Assembly: GCA_036365455.1 (NCBI GenBank)
Contig: JAWQUS010000026.1
Location: forward strand, 13,658,001-13,722,000
Direction: 5' to 3'
DNA length: 64,000 nucleotides
Source of the DNA: Macrosoma leucophasiata
Lineage: Eukaryota > Arthropoda > Insecta > Lepidoptera > Hedylidae
Shown here: positions 10,696 to 20,464 of the stretch, piece after piece
Position numbering within the stretch: position 1 is the first letter of the stretch
How the letters are laid out: each line of letters opens with the position of its first letter
The notes under the pieces: model-generated
The model's input: only the letters and a program-made list of their open reading frames with translations
Told to the model about the DNA's origin: nothing
Databases searched by the model: none
Translations under genes and position numbers: made by a program

Positions 10696-10802
10696 CATTT
10701 TCTCCCATGTTTAACCTTATGTGTCTGTCTCTTTTTACTGTCGCTTTTTCGTTTCATCGACTTTTAACCCACGACGATTCTAAAGTAGTTTTCAACTTTT
10801 CA

Positions 10803-11145
10803 AATATTGATATACAACGAATACAAGTCAGTATCTATCGGAAATGTCAAATTCCGTGACACGTCAAGCATGCAAATCCGAATCGATAGTCAATAATCGT
10901 CAAACAGGACCCAAAGTTTTGCCCACGTGAAACCTTGAACCAATTCCTTTATTGAACGGTGCAGTATTCCGTTTGTGTTGAGATTATATTAGATCGTATT
11001 GGATTGGTCGGTCAAAAGACAATTGGTCGGATTTCTGGGACGCCTCTAGGTCAGTCCTCTGTCTGATAGTTAATTAGACCTTAATCCATCACGACCAGGG
11101 TAATGTCTTTCTTACTTCATTCCTAATTTCGGTTTCAATATAATT
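10803..11145 (+). repeat. second unit of the dispersed tandem duplication
   Basis: Direct counterpart of 10265-10602, offset by about 540 bp. The spacer contains only the SINE head fragment and AT-rich sequence. Confidence 0.9.
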
Positions 11146-11149
11146 ACTT

Positions 11150-11788
11150 TAATGAAACAACTTTATATTATGTATGTAACTTAATAACTTGGTATTATGG
11201 TAAAAAAATATCACTTAACCATAGCGAGGTGCTTATACAATGTAAATTTTTTCTCCACTTTCTTTCAAATCTCCGGGCAGTGAGGAATGATTTTGCTATT
11301 TATTTTTGTAAATTTTCCAAATTCCCATAAATATTAACCTATCAAATAACAAAGAGTGATGTGTGACACTCCGATATCAATTCCCGTTGATATAATGGAG
11401 CTCTTTGCGACTTAAAATCAATATCAATTCAAATACAGGCACGCGATGCAAAGTTGAAAGAAAACAAAGTGTTTGTAGACAGCTTTGTTTACGGTTGTTG
11501 TGACTATGCTTTGATATTTACTTGGATATCGTTTTCTTTTCAACGTTATGTCGATGTTTTTCGATATGATAATGCAGGTTTCGTCGTTGACATAATAACG
11601 ATCATAACTTCGTGTTTGTTATTGGAAATTATACGAATAACATAGGCGAGTGAATTTAAAGATCTTAAAATAATATAAAGGACCCCATATTTTTTTTTCA
11701 TATTAGCAAAACAAATAAATGTTGTAGGAATTGATTTAGAGAGGCTGCCTGCAAGAGTTGATGAGCTAATTTAAATAAGTCAATATTA
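11150..11788. other. no recognisable gene
   Basis: AT-rich sequence. The 63-codon frame at 11454-11645 has no recognisable feature. Confidence 0.4.
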
Positions 11789-11790
11789 TA

Positions 11791-11987
11791 GTCGTAACAC
11801 ACGTCCGGACCAAATCGGGTCGTGTGTAGCGACAGCGGATTTGGTCCGATGTGGTCCGCTCGCGCGGGTTTGGTCGGCAGAGTCGGTTCGCCAGATCAAA
11901 TCCAATCGCGTGCGACCCCGGATTTGATACGGAGCGGACAGCGGATTCGGTACGATCCGAACTAAATCTGGTTGTGTGTATCTAGGT
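11791..11987. mobile_element. M6 MITE (TAACACACG ends)
   Basis: GC-rich element starting GTCGTAACACACGTCCGG and ending with the reverse of TAGATACACACAACC. Internally it repeats GGTCCG and GCGGATTYGGT motifs. The related copy is 29812-29967. Confidence 0.65.
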
Positions 11988-12083
11988 ACTATTAGTGTCC
12001 AACTACATAAATAACTATTTTATTTGCGTGTATCGATTGTCATTTACTTTAAATGTTTCGTTAGTTATTGGACATATAAGTAA

Positions 12084-12262
12084 CTAGCTGTTGCCCGCGG
12101 CTTCGCCCGCGTGGATGTCGTTTAAAAAGTAGCCTATGTTCTTTCTCAAAGTCAACTCTATCTCTATACCAAATTTCATTAAAATCGGTTCAGTCGTTTG
12201 GACGTTAAAAGGTAACAGACAGACAGACGGACTTACTTTCGCATTTATAATATGAGTATGGA
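12084..12262 (+). repeat. K-type interspersed repeat
   Basis: From AGCTGTTGCCCGCGGCTTCG through AAAATCGGTTCAGTCGTTTG to CATTTATAATATGAGTATGG. Opposite-strand match to 5182-5374. Confidence 0.75.
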
Positions 12263-12900
12263 CTAGTACGGATAAACGGACTGATAAAATTCTATATGAT
12301 TGAAAAAAAACTACCTACACGTATAAATGATGTATCTTTTAGTTTGGTTGACGAACAAACATTCAATCAATAACCTACCATTTGCGTTCTAAATTATCTG
12401 AGAAAGAAATTGTGTAAGATTACTGATTTCATATAAGCTATTTTTTTTATAAATATTTATTTATTAACATATTTCTAAACCCCAACTTACATTTTCTATT
12501 AAAACTAAATATAATATTTGATCAAATATTGAACCAACAGCGATAGGAAAAATCCCCACTCCGCTAACCTTTTTTACTTTTAAACGCGTAAAAGGAACGG
12601 ACGCTTGGCGCGATGCCAGACTTGCATTACCATTCAGTTTAATGCCAATTTTCACGAAATCGACCTTTCCAATTTTTCTTTTTCGTAAATGGTACTTATG
12701 TACTGTTATTGCTATGAATTTTCACTGTGTAACTGTTACCTTTGCCCCAAACGTTATTTCCCATAAATACTAATTTTATGGTCACTGTGTCTTCATTAAA
12801 AAATTACTTGAATGAATGGACATGTTGAGGTAGAACTACCTACTTGTCGCTGCGAATAAGCAAAAGCAAAAAAAAATATTGAGGGTAAAACTGAAGTGGT
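12263..12900. other. no recognisable gene
   Basis: AT-rich unique DNA. The 63-codon minus frame at 12464-12655 shows nothing recognisable. Confidence 0.4.
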
Positions 12901-12903
12901 GCT

Positions 12904-13039
12904 ATCGTAACACCTTAGGCCTCAGGAGTGGTAACGCATCTGCATTTTGACCATGGTCTTTGTGTCTATAGGCTGCAGTCATCACTTAACATCAATATGA
13001 ACTGCAGGCTTGTTTACCACTTCCATTACAAAAAAAAAA
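12904..13039 (+). mobile_element. SINE-A copy, 5'-truncated
   Basis: 3' half only, from CACCTTAGGCCTCAGGAGTG to CATTACA plus an A-run. Confidence 0.88.
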
Positions 13040-13149
13040 TATTCCACTAGTGGGCGGCGGGGTCGTCACGTACCAGGTGTCCACGGCACGACACTAGTGG
13101 CCCAACTATTTTAATATCCTTTTTTTATTGATATAGGTATATCCGTACA

Positions 13150-13188
13150 ATTTACTCATCAATATGTATTTCTTATTTTCAGGTAAGT
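13150..13188 (+). other. candidate recursive splice site (ratchet point)
   Basis: A pyrimidine-rich stretch (TTTCTTATTTTCAG) ends at AG 13181-13182 and is immediately followed by GTAAGT at 13183-13188. A 3' splice site is thus fused to a strong 5' splice site. A branch-point-like CTCAT lies about 26 bases upstream of the AG. This arrangement (YnNCAG then GTAAGT, zero-length exon) defines recursive splice sites in long insect introns. The 13-mer TTTTCAGGTAAGT occurs again at 43466-43478 in otherwise unrelated sequence. Splicing itself is inferred. Confidence 0.55.
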
Positions 13189-13350
13189 AGCAGATTATTT
13201 AATAATTTGGGAGGAATTCCGTGTATAACATACATTCCATATGTAAGTAATAAATTTCGAATCACAAGTGTATTGATTTGCTATTTATATCAAATTTCCA
13301 TAGCTCATAATATGTAGATCCTCTGTTTATGGGGATTAGGTTGAAATTTA

Positions 13351-13568
13351 TATATATATATATATATGTATCTTCACGCCAGGTCCCTAACGGGGTAGGC
13401 AGAGAGTGTAGAGCGCCAGACATCCCGGTTCTGACAAACCTCTCGTGCCTCGTCTACCTTCATCATTCTCTTCATACATGCACGCCGATTCCTAAGACTT
13501 TTGACCCCACCATCAGACAGAACTCGACCTATTTGGTCATGGTAGGTCAGCCTTGGTCTTCCTGGGCC
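13351..13568 (-). pseudogene. LINE reverse-transcriptase ORF, C-terminal end
   Basis: A 5'-truncated non-LTR retrotransposon insertion of 218 bp, flanked by the 9-bp duplication TGAAATTTA (13342-13350 and 13569-13577). On the minus strand it reads GRPRLTYHDQIGRVL, then LRNRRACMKRMM and a WRSTLSAYPVRDLA end with a stop. This is the arginine-rich C-terminus of a LINE ORF2. It ends in a TA-repeat tail (about 13350-13367). Clade not assigned. Confidence 0.82.
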
Positions 13569-13646
13569 TGAAATTTACTCATACAAAAAAGCCTGACTAC
13601 AATCAATTAGGCCGAACATTTTGCACCAAAATCCAAACATTATTCG

Positions 13647-13941
13647 TAACTTCACGCCTGTAATACCCGAAGGGGTAGGCAGAGGTAAATGCATGCATTC
13701 AAGCATACACGCGAACACCCACGATTCGCCGGTTAGGTTTTGGCCCATGTAACAGGTGGCGAGCCTGTTGACATTTTCGGGCACATTACCAAACTCCGAG
13801 GTACCTACTGGGAAACTTCCAGAAAATAGAACCAGAAATAAAGGCTTTTAAACCGATATCTCTGATAGACCCGGGAATCGAACCCAGGACCTCCAGTGTA
13901 GTAGTAGTGGCCTGCTACCACTAGGCTACCGAGGCAGTTAT
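13647..13941 (-). mobile_element. SINE-C, full length, tRNA-derived
   Basis: Read on the minus strand, the head has A box TAGCCTAGTGG and B box GGTTCGATTCC (about 13877-13887), so an RNA polymerase III promoter is visible. The body includes CAGAGATATCGG and GGGCCAAAACCTAACCGG. The 3' end is CCCCTTCGGGTATTACAGGC then GTGAAGTTACG. This copy and 19853-20144 define the family. Confidence 0.9.
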
Positions 13942-14045
13942 TATTAAAAAAAATATTTATTGTCAATAATCGTTTTTGTATACGAGATAGTACGTTTTTG
14001 CGCAAACTAAAAAAGGCAGCCGAAAGCCGGACAGGGCGGACAAAA

Positions 14046-14287
14046 CCGCATTACCTAAGATATTTGCCGCTAAATGGTAGTGTTCAGCACTATCGTGTTC
14101 CGGTCGGGTGGTAATGTACGGCACTGTAATTTCTGGCATAGAGGGAGAACACCTTCGGCCTCAGGAGTGGTAACGCATCTGCATTTTGACCTCAATCTTT
14201 GTGTGGGTGTCTTTAGGCTGCAGTCATCACTTAACATCAATGTTAACTGCATACTTGTTGGCCACTTCCATTACATAAAAAAACACG
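14046..14287 (+). mobile_element. SINE-A copy, 5'-truncated
   Basis: Starts at ACCGCATTACCTAAGATA and keeps the rest to CATTACAT plus an A-run. It abuts the Gypsy fragment. Confidence 0.9.
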
Positions 14288-14307
14288 TAAAACAAAGGTA
14301 AAAAACA

Positions 14308-14566
14308 CGTACACAAAGGTAAAACTGTGACCGTTTCGATTGACCGCTTAAAACCAGCATTTGTACTTACCGACAGTGAAGAGGAAGACAAACCATTCGC
14401 CATCAACACACCTCCAGGTTTACCTAAAACGTCTTCCCAAGCTGCACCAGCTCGACCTCCCAACCCTCCTTCAGTAACACCTCATGCTCCGGTTCCTTCC
14501 CTTGTTGTTCCCAAAATCACACGCTCCGGCCGGCGAGTAAGATTCCCGGAATATTATCGCCCTTAG
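14308..14566 (+). pseudogene. Ty3/Gypsy Pol, integrase C-terminal end
   Basis: Last about 85 codons of a Gypsy-type LTR-retrotransposon polyprotein, open to the TAG at 14564-14566. KTVTVSIDRLKPAF is the conserved block after the integrase core in Ty3/Gypsy Pol. A proline-rich linker and TRSGRRVRFPEYY follow, a common Gypsy Pol C-terminal motif. Everything upstream (protease, RT, RNase H, integrase core) is absent and replaced by SINE-A. The stop is followed by a G-run polypurine tract (about 14575-14585) and then the 3' LTR. Only this terminal part remains, so it is non-functional. Assignment to Gypsy rather than another LTR clade is by motif. Confidence 0.8.
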
Positions 14567-14588
14567 CCAGGTCTCTGGGGGGGAGTTA

Positions 14589-14653
14589 TGTGGGCTTACC
14601 CCACTATTGTACTTACATCAGTTTACATATAAATACAAATTTACAATACATAT

Positions 14654-14710
<57 letters not shown>

Positions 14711-15159
14711 CATAATTATATACATGCATAAATAATTATATTAAGTCAATATTTAAATATCGTGCAATGCTGTTGCCGTGCACAATGGAAACGGGCGATA
14801 ACATTGTATTGTACCGTTACCATCGTGTGACGTCACTGTCGCCCGCCGTAGCTCGTCGAGCTCCGGCCGGCGCACGCGCACTAGTCGTGTTCGCTTCCTC
14901 ATACGCCTAACCCGCGTCTCTGTATACCGAGCTCTCGCACGGCTTCGCCTGTCGCGTATATATTTTTAGTCAACAAACAAAAGCTTACCATTTCTGTGCT
15001 TGTCTGCTGTACCGTGCTGTGCTTACTGTTTCTCTTCTGTTTCTATTGTCGTGCTTGTTCTCCTTCAACATTGTGTGGTGTGTTTGTGTAATAAACAATA
15101 AACTTTGTTTGAGTAAGAACCTGGACTTGTTTGTTTTACCACGCAAATCACACGCCACA
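14589..15159 (+). mobile_element. 3' LTR of a Ty3/Gypsy element
   Basis: 571-bp LTR bounded by TGTGG and CCACA, preceded by the polypurine tract. It holds a CA microsatellite near its start, a GC-rich block (14820-14950), a TATA-like GTATATATTTTTAG at about 14957-14970, and an AATAAA poly(A) signal at about 15091 in GTGTAATAAACAATAAAC. The order matches a U3-R-U5 layout. No second LTR lies in the window, so this is the right-hand end of a truncated element. Confidence 0.8.
14656..14708. repeat. (CA)n microsatellite inside the LTR
   Basis: Uninterrupted CA dinucleotide run of about 26 repeats, the longest microsatellite in the window. Confidence 0.97.
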
Positions 15160-15415
15160 TAACTGTGCAGTTAAATTTCGAATAATAAAAGAGTTATGGA
15201 AAACTCGACTAACAATATCAAATCATTCTTAAAATAACACGGGGTGATATCGCTTAAGGCTCGTCCAATTTAATTTACCATTGAGAACTCCGCAAATTGA
15301 CGTTAATTGAAGAATAACTGGCGATACCTACGGAGATTTAAGGCGGTAGAATTTAAATGATTGTACTTAGATTCTTTAATTCAAAATTGTATTTTTAAAT
15401 TAAAAATGGCATTAA
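15160..15415. other. no recognisable feature
   Basis: AT-rich sequence after the LTR. I see nothing in it. Confidence 0.4.
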
Positions 15416-15417
15416 AC

Positions 15418-15473
15418 TACCTCGGTAGCGTAGTGGAAGCAAGCCACTATTGGTTCGTTCAGGGTTCGATGCT
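15418..15473 (+). mobile_element. tRNA-SINE head fragment (SINE-C type)
   Basis: CCTCGGTAGCGTAGTGG matches the SINE-C head. A box TAGCGTAGTGG and B box GGTTCGATGCT are present, but the body is missing. Confidence 0.65.
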
Positions 15474-15592
15474 AACCTAACTAAATTGCTTTATTAACTA
15501 ATTTAATGACTTTAAAAAGAAAAATGTAGATAGAAAAAAGACACTTCAAGCAGTAAGAAACCGCGCTACTGTCCACCTGATTATTTTTTTTT

Positions 15593-15810
15593 TGTATCTT
15601 CACGCCAGTTCCCTAACGGGGTAGGCAGAGAGTGTAGAGCGCCAGATATCCCGGTTTTGACAAACCTCTCGTGCCTCGTCTACCTTCATCATTCTCTTCA
15701 TACATGCACGCCGATTCCTAAGACCCCACCATCAGACAGAACTCGACCTATTTGGTCATGGTAGGTCAGTCTTGGTCTTCCTGGGCCTCTGCAACCATCC
15801 ACATTCGCAT
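15593..15810 (-). pseudogene. LINE ORF C-terminal end, second copy
   Basis: Same family as 13351-13568. Minus strand GRPRLTYHDQIGRVL is preserved, with a small deletion where that copy has the SLRNRRACM region, followed by frame disruption and the GGGAACTGGCGTGAAG end. A T-run lies at the left edge. The upstream part reads NANVDGCRGPGRPRL, extending slightly further 5' than the 13.4-kb copy. Confidence 0.75.
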
Positions 15811-15889
15811 TGTTTAAACAATTATCATTTTGTTCTGTTCTGTCGTGTCCCCCGCGAAAACAATAGCGATAATATGTCGTCATTGCTTT

Positions 15890-16725
15890 TGTAAGTGATA
15901 TGAAAGGGAATCGTATAATTATTGGTGAGCATAAAAACTAGCAAGGTCCACGTAAGTCGAGAAGTAGAATATTTTTGGGATTTCTTAAAAAGACCTGGTA
16001 CTATGCCTTAGCCACCGAGACAGTCATAATTCAATTTTTTCCTAATAATGTTAATCCAAAAACAATACGAAGATAGACCGCGACAAGAGAAGAAACTACT
16101 GTGATTGTTTGTGAGTTAAGAAACAAAGAATGAATAACATGCCAACTTTTTAACAAAAAATCTGTCCATTAAACGAAATTCTCACATTGCAATAAATTGC
16201 TGCGAAACGCGAAAACAAATCCACTATAAACGTTCGCATTCGCTTCACGGGACGAAAGGCGAAATTACGTGGGTTTTCCGGGAATGTCTCCAATATTGAA
16301 TATGGTAAAGACAGGTTAGGTGGAAAGGGTTCCGTAGATCCTCTAGAGTCCGTCATGGCGGAAAGAAAAGTCAGCTTTGTTTGGCTTAAGCGACGAGCTG
16401 AGAGCGGTTTATATTTTAACCTGATACCTTTAATTTTTAACTAATCGAGCCTTTGTCTTCGAGAAGGCATTGTTTAAATGGTAGCATAAACAGAATGTTT
16501 TTTCGCCTTTGCATTATATTTTAATAAAATATGGAATAACTAGTGTGAGTACTTTTATTTTTAATGTGATATCAGTTCTGGTGGCTGGAAGACAAAAACA
16601 TAAAAAATGGCTACAGAGATAAATAAATATGATACTTAATTTACGTACTCAAGACTCGATATGTTCTTTTATTCACTTTTCTAAATGTATGCTTAACACG
16701 AGGTTGGAGTAGAAAGGTTGTACCG
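15890..16725. other. no recognisable gene
   Basis: Unique AT-rich sequence with no recognised repeat. The 68-codon minus frame at 16150-16356 has no domain. Confidence 0.4.
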
Positions 16726-16730
16726 TGATT

Positions 16731-16795
16731 AGAAAAATAAATACTTAAACAGATAAATACGGTTAGTATTTATCTGTTTAAGTATTTATTTTTCT
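16731..16795. repeat. perfect 30-bp inverted repeat (hairpin)
   Basis: Arms 16731-16760 and 16766-16795 are exact reverse complements around a 5-base loop (GGTTA). The arms are AT-rich (AAATACTTAAACAGATAAAT). This could be a foldback left by a transposon or a small-RNA hairpin. Confidence 0.95.
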
Positions 16796-16805
16796 TGTTC
16801 ATTAC

Positions 16806-16943
16806 CCATATAAACGTATTTTAGCTAAAGTGTTGCTAATCTCTCCTGTGTCTTTTTCTATCCTGCACATTTCACAATGCAACTGACAAAGACAAAGCAT
16901 TCTATAGCTAAAACGTATCTTATGTACGTTTATGAATAAGGAG
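16806..16943 (-). mobile_element. M4 MITE (CTTATTCATAAACGTA ends)
   Basis: Reverse copy of the element at 59251-59394. It ends in TACGTTTATGAATAAG and contains the same inner segments (AAAGTGTTGCTAATCTC and CAACTGACAAAGACAAAG). The left end is diverged (CCCATATAAACGTA). Confidence 0.8.
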
Positions 16944-17486
16944 ATAAGAACATTGAAATAAAGGGTAACATGGATCTGAAAAAAACTTATTCAAATTTTA
17001 AATACTGTTTTGTAGTTTCAATACAACAGTTTGTAACTTGGACCGCATCCCACAATTTGTGTAGGCAGAAAATTAATGTTCTCCGATAATATGCCGCCAG
17101 AATCTTTTTATCCTTTCCATTCAGGAGCTGCCAGCTTATTTACGACTAAGAAGCTTAGCAGCTGTACTCGTCGCTTGATGAAGTGTTCTCTAGCTTCGGG
17201 TTCCGTAGAAATAGTGATCATTTTTCTCCTAACTGCGTGGCAGTTTTATATGAGGAGAAAAGAAAATGAGATAACGTGCGTAAAATCAATGTTTTAAACT
17301 CCAAACCTTAACGTACCTAGACCTTACGTAGGCTTAGCTGATACACAGTAATTAATACGAGTAATAAGAGAAAGTAACTGTAAAAATGCCACAAAACTAT
17401 TAAAAAGGGTTAGTCTTCGTACCTTTACATTCGAATGCCTATTTAATTCAGTTGAAACATATCTTAATAGCTAATTATATTTATAG
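16944..17486. other. no recognisable gene
   Basis: Unique DNA. The 73-codon plus frame at 17076-17297 is not recognisable. Confidence 0.4.
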
Positions 17487-17785
17487 CTAGCTGTGTCCGC
17501 GACTTCATCCCCGTAGTATTCTGAAATGATATATGTGTACGTATGAAAGTCCCATCAAAATCGGTCCAGCCGTTCTAGAGATTTGCCGGAATGGACACAC
17601 AGACAGACGGAAACTGTATAAAATGTTATTTTGGGATATGTACTGTGTATACATACATATGTATTTAGTAAAAAGCGGCATTTTTCACGACACTCCAATT
17701 TTGGAATATCTGGCAATCCACACTCTCTGCCTTAGGACCTGTTAGGGACCTAGCGTGAATATACATACATTCACTCCAATTTTAT
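17487..17785 (+). repeat. K-type repeat with nested LINE tail
   Basis: AGCTAGCTGTGTCCGCGACT, AAAATCGGTCCAGCCGTTCT, then CGGCATTTTTCACGACACTCC. It is the reverse orientation of the 2,010 copy. It is interrupted at 17703-17771 by a LINE 3' end. Confidence 0.75.
17703..17771 (+). mobile_element. 69-bp LINE 3'-end insertion
   Basis: A severely 5'-truncated insertion of the LINE seen at 13351 (CTGTTAGGGACCTAGCGTGA then an ACATACAT tail). It is flanked by the perfect 12-bp duplication CACTCCAATTTT at 17691-17702 and 17772-17783. Confidence 0.9.
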
Positions 17786-17789
17786 GAAT

Positions 17790-18190
17790 TTGCATGTGTA
17801 ACAATAACAGCAGACTGATTAACTGTATTACTTTCATATGCGGTACAAAAAACTAAATAATAAATTTTAGCCATGACCATAGCGGTCTAGTTAAGTGCTC
17901 AAGCTCATGTATTTGTATGAAAAAAAACAAAAAAAAAACATTGAATAACAAAGAAAAATCACTAAAATCAATCGTCATACAGAATCACAATTACGTAATC
18001 ACGACACGAGTCCGGAGCGGGAACGATTGGCGCTTGTCATGGGATAGATTCCTGAGGCCGTGGGGCCCCGTGGGACGTGACCTGATGTTGATTACGTCCC
18101 GGAGAGTGTAAATGTGGGCATGGAGTGCTTTCTTCGAGGGTTACTTTAATAAACCGAACCCGGCAGTTTCTTTTTCATAATAAGGGTGTG
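17790..18190. other. no recognisable gene
   Basis: AT-rich, then a short GC-richer patch at 18000-18110. I see nothing I can name. Confidence 0.35.
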
Positions 18191-18192
18191 TC

Positions 18193-18475
18193 GTGGTGGT
18201 ATTAATATAAAAACGGAGCTCGCGGGGGTAGGCACCACCGCGTTACCTAATATACTTGCCGCTAAATGGTATTGTTTAGCACTATCGTGTTTCGGTTTGG
18301 TGGTAATGTATATTCGCCATAAAGGCATATCACCTTAGGCCTCAGGAGTGGTAATGCATCTGCATTTTGACCTCTGGTCTTTGTATAGATGCTTACCTAT
18401 AGGCTGAGTAATCACTTAACATCAATGTGAACTGCACACTTGTGTGCCACTTTCATTACAAAACAAAAAAAAAAC
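18193..18475 (+). mobile_element. SINE-A copy, diverged at the 5' end
   Basis: Begins with TGGTGGTATTAATATAAAA, where the GAGCTCCAGTG segment is degraded, and continues to an A-rich tail. Confidence 0.88.
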
Positions 18476-18542
18476 AGCAATCGTAGACATTTTTATTTTT
18501 ATTTCGGTAAATATTAGTACGAAATTGATAAATCACAGTATC

Positions 18543-18735
18543 AACATAATATTATAAATGTGAAAGATTATTTGTTTCGATGTTTGGATGTTTGTCCGTC
18601 AATCACGCCTAAACTACTGAACGGATTTTGATGAAATTTGTTTTACAGATAGGATATTAGCTGACTTAGATTATAGGATACTTCTATCCCGAAAAAATAT
18701 TTTAAGTTACGGGAAAAGCGCAACAGCTAGTCACA
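18543..18735 (-). repeat. K-type interspersed repeat
   Basis: TATTATAAATGTGAAAG, CTACTGAACGGATTTTGATG and the terminal GCAACAGCTAGTC place it in the K family on the minus strand. Confidence 0.65.
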
Positions 18736-18856
18736 TATAAACCTTCCTCAGAAAACCCTCTTTCGTAGTGGTAATCATTAAGGTTTTTGACACTATTTTG
18801 CCTAATCAATATTGAATCACATTGAGAATGTATGGTCTACTAATAACTATCACTCA

Positions 18857-18996
18857 GACAACACCTTAGGTCTCAGGGGTGGCAACGCATCTGCATTTTG
18901 ACCTCTGGTTTTTCTGTAGATGTCCATAGGCTGCAGTCATCACTTAATATCAATGTTAGCTGCATGCTAGTATGCCACCTTCCTTACATTAAAATA
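18857..18996 (+). mobile_element. SINE-A 3' half, diverged
   Basis: From ACAACACCTTAGGTCTCAGG to CTTACATTAAAA. Confidence 0.82.
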
Positions 18997-19014
18997 ATCT
19001 CTGATTTGATATAC

Positions 19015-19157
19015 TTACGGCCTAATACTCAAACGTCACTTAAATCAAAGTGGGACTTTATAAGTCTTCTGTCTTTATAAAACACGTTCGAACGATAGAG
19101 ATAGCGTACATTTGAGGGTTGCTTAAAATTGAGTGACGTTTGATCATTCGGCCATTA
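19015..19157. mobile_element. M3 MITE, PIF/Harbinger-like, reversed copy
   Basis: 143 bp bounded by CGGCCTAATACTCAAACGTC and TGGCCGAATGATCAAACG, flanked by TTA on both sides. Reverse complement of 4864-5005 throughout. Confidence 0.78.
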
Positions 19158-19236
19158 GATGTTTATAGGTTACAGTATTATATATTCCCATCCATTTTAA
19201 ATATGCTTGTTTACCACTCCATGACATAATAATACA

Positions 19237-19297
19237 ACTGACAGAGACAAACATATTATAGCTAAACGTCTCTATTGTACGTTATGTATAAGAGGGT
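19237..19297 (-). mobile_element. M4 MITE, partial
   Basis: CAACTGACAGAGACAAA, AGCTAAACGTC and GTACGTTATGTATAAGAGGG, the same half as 16880-16943. Confidence 0.65.
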
Positions 19298-19309
19298 TAA
19301 TATACATTA

Positions 19310-19440
19310 TGAATGAATGAATGAATACACTTTATTGTACACCAGAAAATTTACAACAGATATACAAAAAAAAATAATTAGTACAAAAGGCGGCCTTATC
19401 GCAAAGCTGCGATTTCTTCCAGGCAACCTTCGGGTCAGGA
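19310..19440 (-). mobile_element. LINE 3' tail with GAAT repeats
   Basis: (GAAT)n at 19311-19326, ACACTTTATTGTACACCAGA, then AAAGGCGGCCTTATCGC and CTTCCAGGCAACC. Read on the minus strand this is a LINE 3' UTR ending in ATTC repeats. It is CR1-like by tail type only; no coding sequence remains. Confidence 0.55.
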
Positions 19441-19457
19441 ATAATAATTAAAAAAAA

Positions 19458-19486
19458 AGAAAATTCGGTACCCTACCGAATTTTCT
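19458..19486. repeat. small perfect palindrome
   Basis: AGAAAATTCGGTA, a 3-base loop, then the exact reverse complement. A 13-bp stem just after the LINE tail. Confidence 0.85.
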
Positions 19487-19852
19487 ACTAATCACACAAA
19501 TATTTATAAATATTAAAAACTTAACCAAAGTGGTAATGACCATTTGACAGAAGGTTAAAAAAAAAATACATTATGTTATTTCATATGTTCGTTGTTGCCA
19601 AGTATAGTTAGCGATCGTTCACAACACTTGGCATTCAGTTACGTGTACCAAAGTTGTTTTGTGTGAATACAAATGACATGAGCTTTGCAAACCTATCACG
19701 TTGGTCCGGGGTTTATTTTAAATTGATCACGATTAAGTGCCAAGTATAGCACACATTATTATGGTAGCAAGTATCAAGTATTATTTATACTCGTATGGTA
19801 GCGAAAGTTTATTTACGACGTTAATGTGTAAAATGCGGTTCACATAAAAAAA

Positions 19853-20144
19853 ACGTAACTACACGCCTGTAATCCTCGAAGGGGTAGGCAGAGGTAAATG
19901 CATGCATTCAATCATACATCACAACCACGATTCGCCGGTTACGTTTTGGCCCATGTAACAGGTGGCGAGCCTATTGACATCTCCGGGCACATTACCAAAC
20001 TTCTAGGTATTGGGAAACTTCCAGAAAATTTAAAAAGCCCACACCAGTGATGAAGTATTTTACACCGTTATCTCTAATATCCCCCGACCCGGGAATCGAA
20101 CCCGGCGTAGTAGTAGTGGCCTGCTACCAAGGCTACTGAGGCAG
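19853..20144 (-). mobile_element. SINE-C copy, near full length
   Basis: Parallels 13647-13941 over its whole length, from AACTACACGCCTGTAATCC to the head ACTGCCTCAGTAGCC (reverse strand). The B box GGTTCGATTCC is intact; the A-box segment has a small deletion. TTCAC occurs at both edges (19839 and 20140) and may be the target duplication. Confidence 0.88.
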
Positions 20145-20269
20145 TTCACCACCTTTTTTAGGATACCATAAACCTAAAGGAAAGAACCTAACACCACAGA
20201 ACCTATTGAAGTGTGTCTGTCTGTCGGCTTGTCAGAGCCAGCAATTTGGTCAAAACTACTAGGTCGAAC

Positions 20270-20455
20270 AATGACGGTCGAACCATTCCAATCGGGCTGT
20301 ATTAAGTGCAATAACGTAAGATGGGCAACGGCCTCTTGCGATAAAATGACCGCCTCTGCAATCGCCAATCCGCTTGCCAAGCGTGGCGATTATGACATAT
20401 CCCCCTTATGGGGAGGCTTTGGTTTAGTAGTGGACATCTTCTGCTCAATAACTAA
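20270..20455 (+). mobile_element. repeat with RTE-like 3' tail
   Basis: AACGGCCTCTTGCGATAAAA, then CGCCAATCCGCTTGCCAAGC and TAGTAGTGGACATCTTCTG. Related copies are 33040-33180 (plus) and 36815-36920 (minus). It looks like a SINE or 5'-truncated LINE sharing the RTE-type end. Confidence 0.6.
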
Positions 20456-20464
20456 GACGTAGGT

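Noticed and set aside
10265..11145. LTR pair of a small retroelement
   Set aside because: No TG/CA ends, primer-binding site or polypurine tract, and only a SINE scrap lies between the units.
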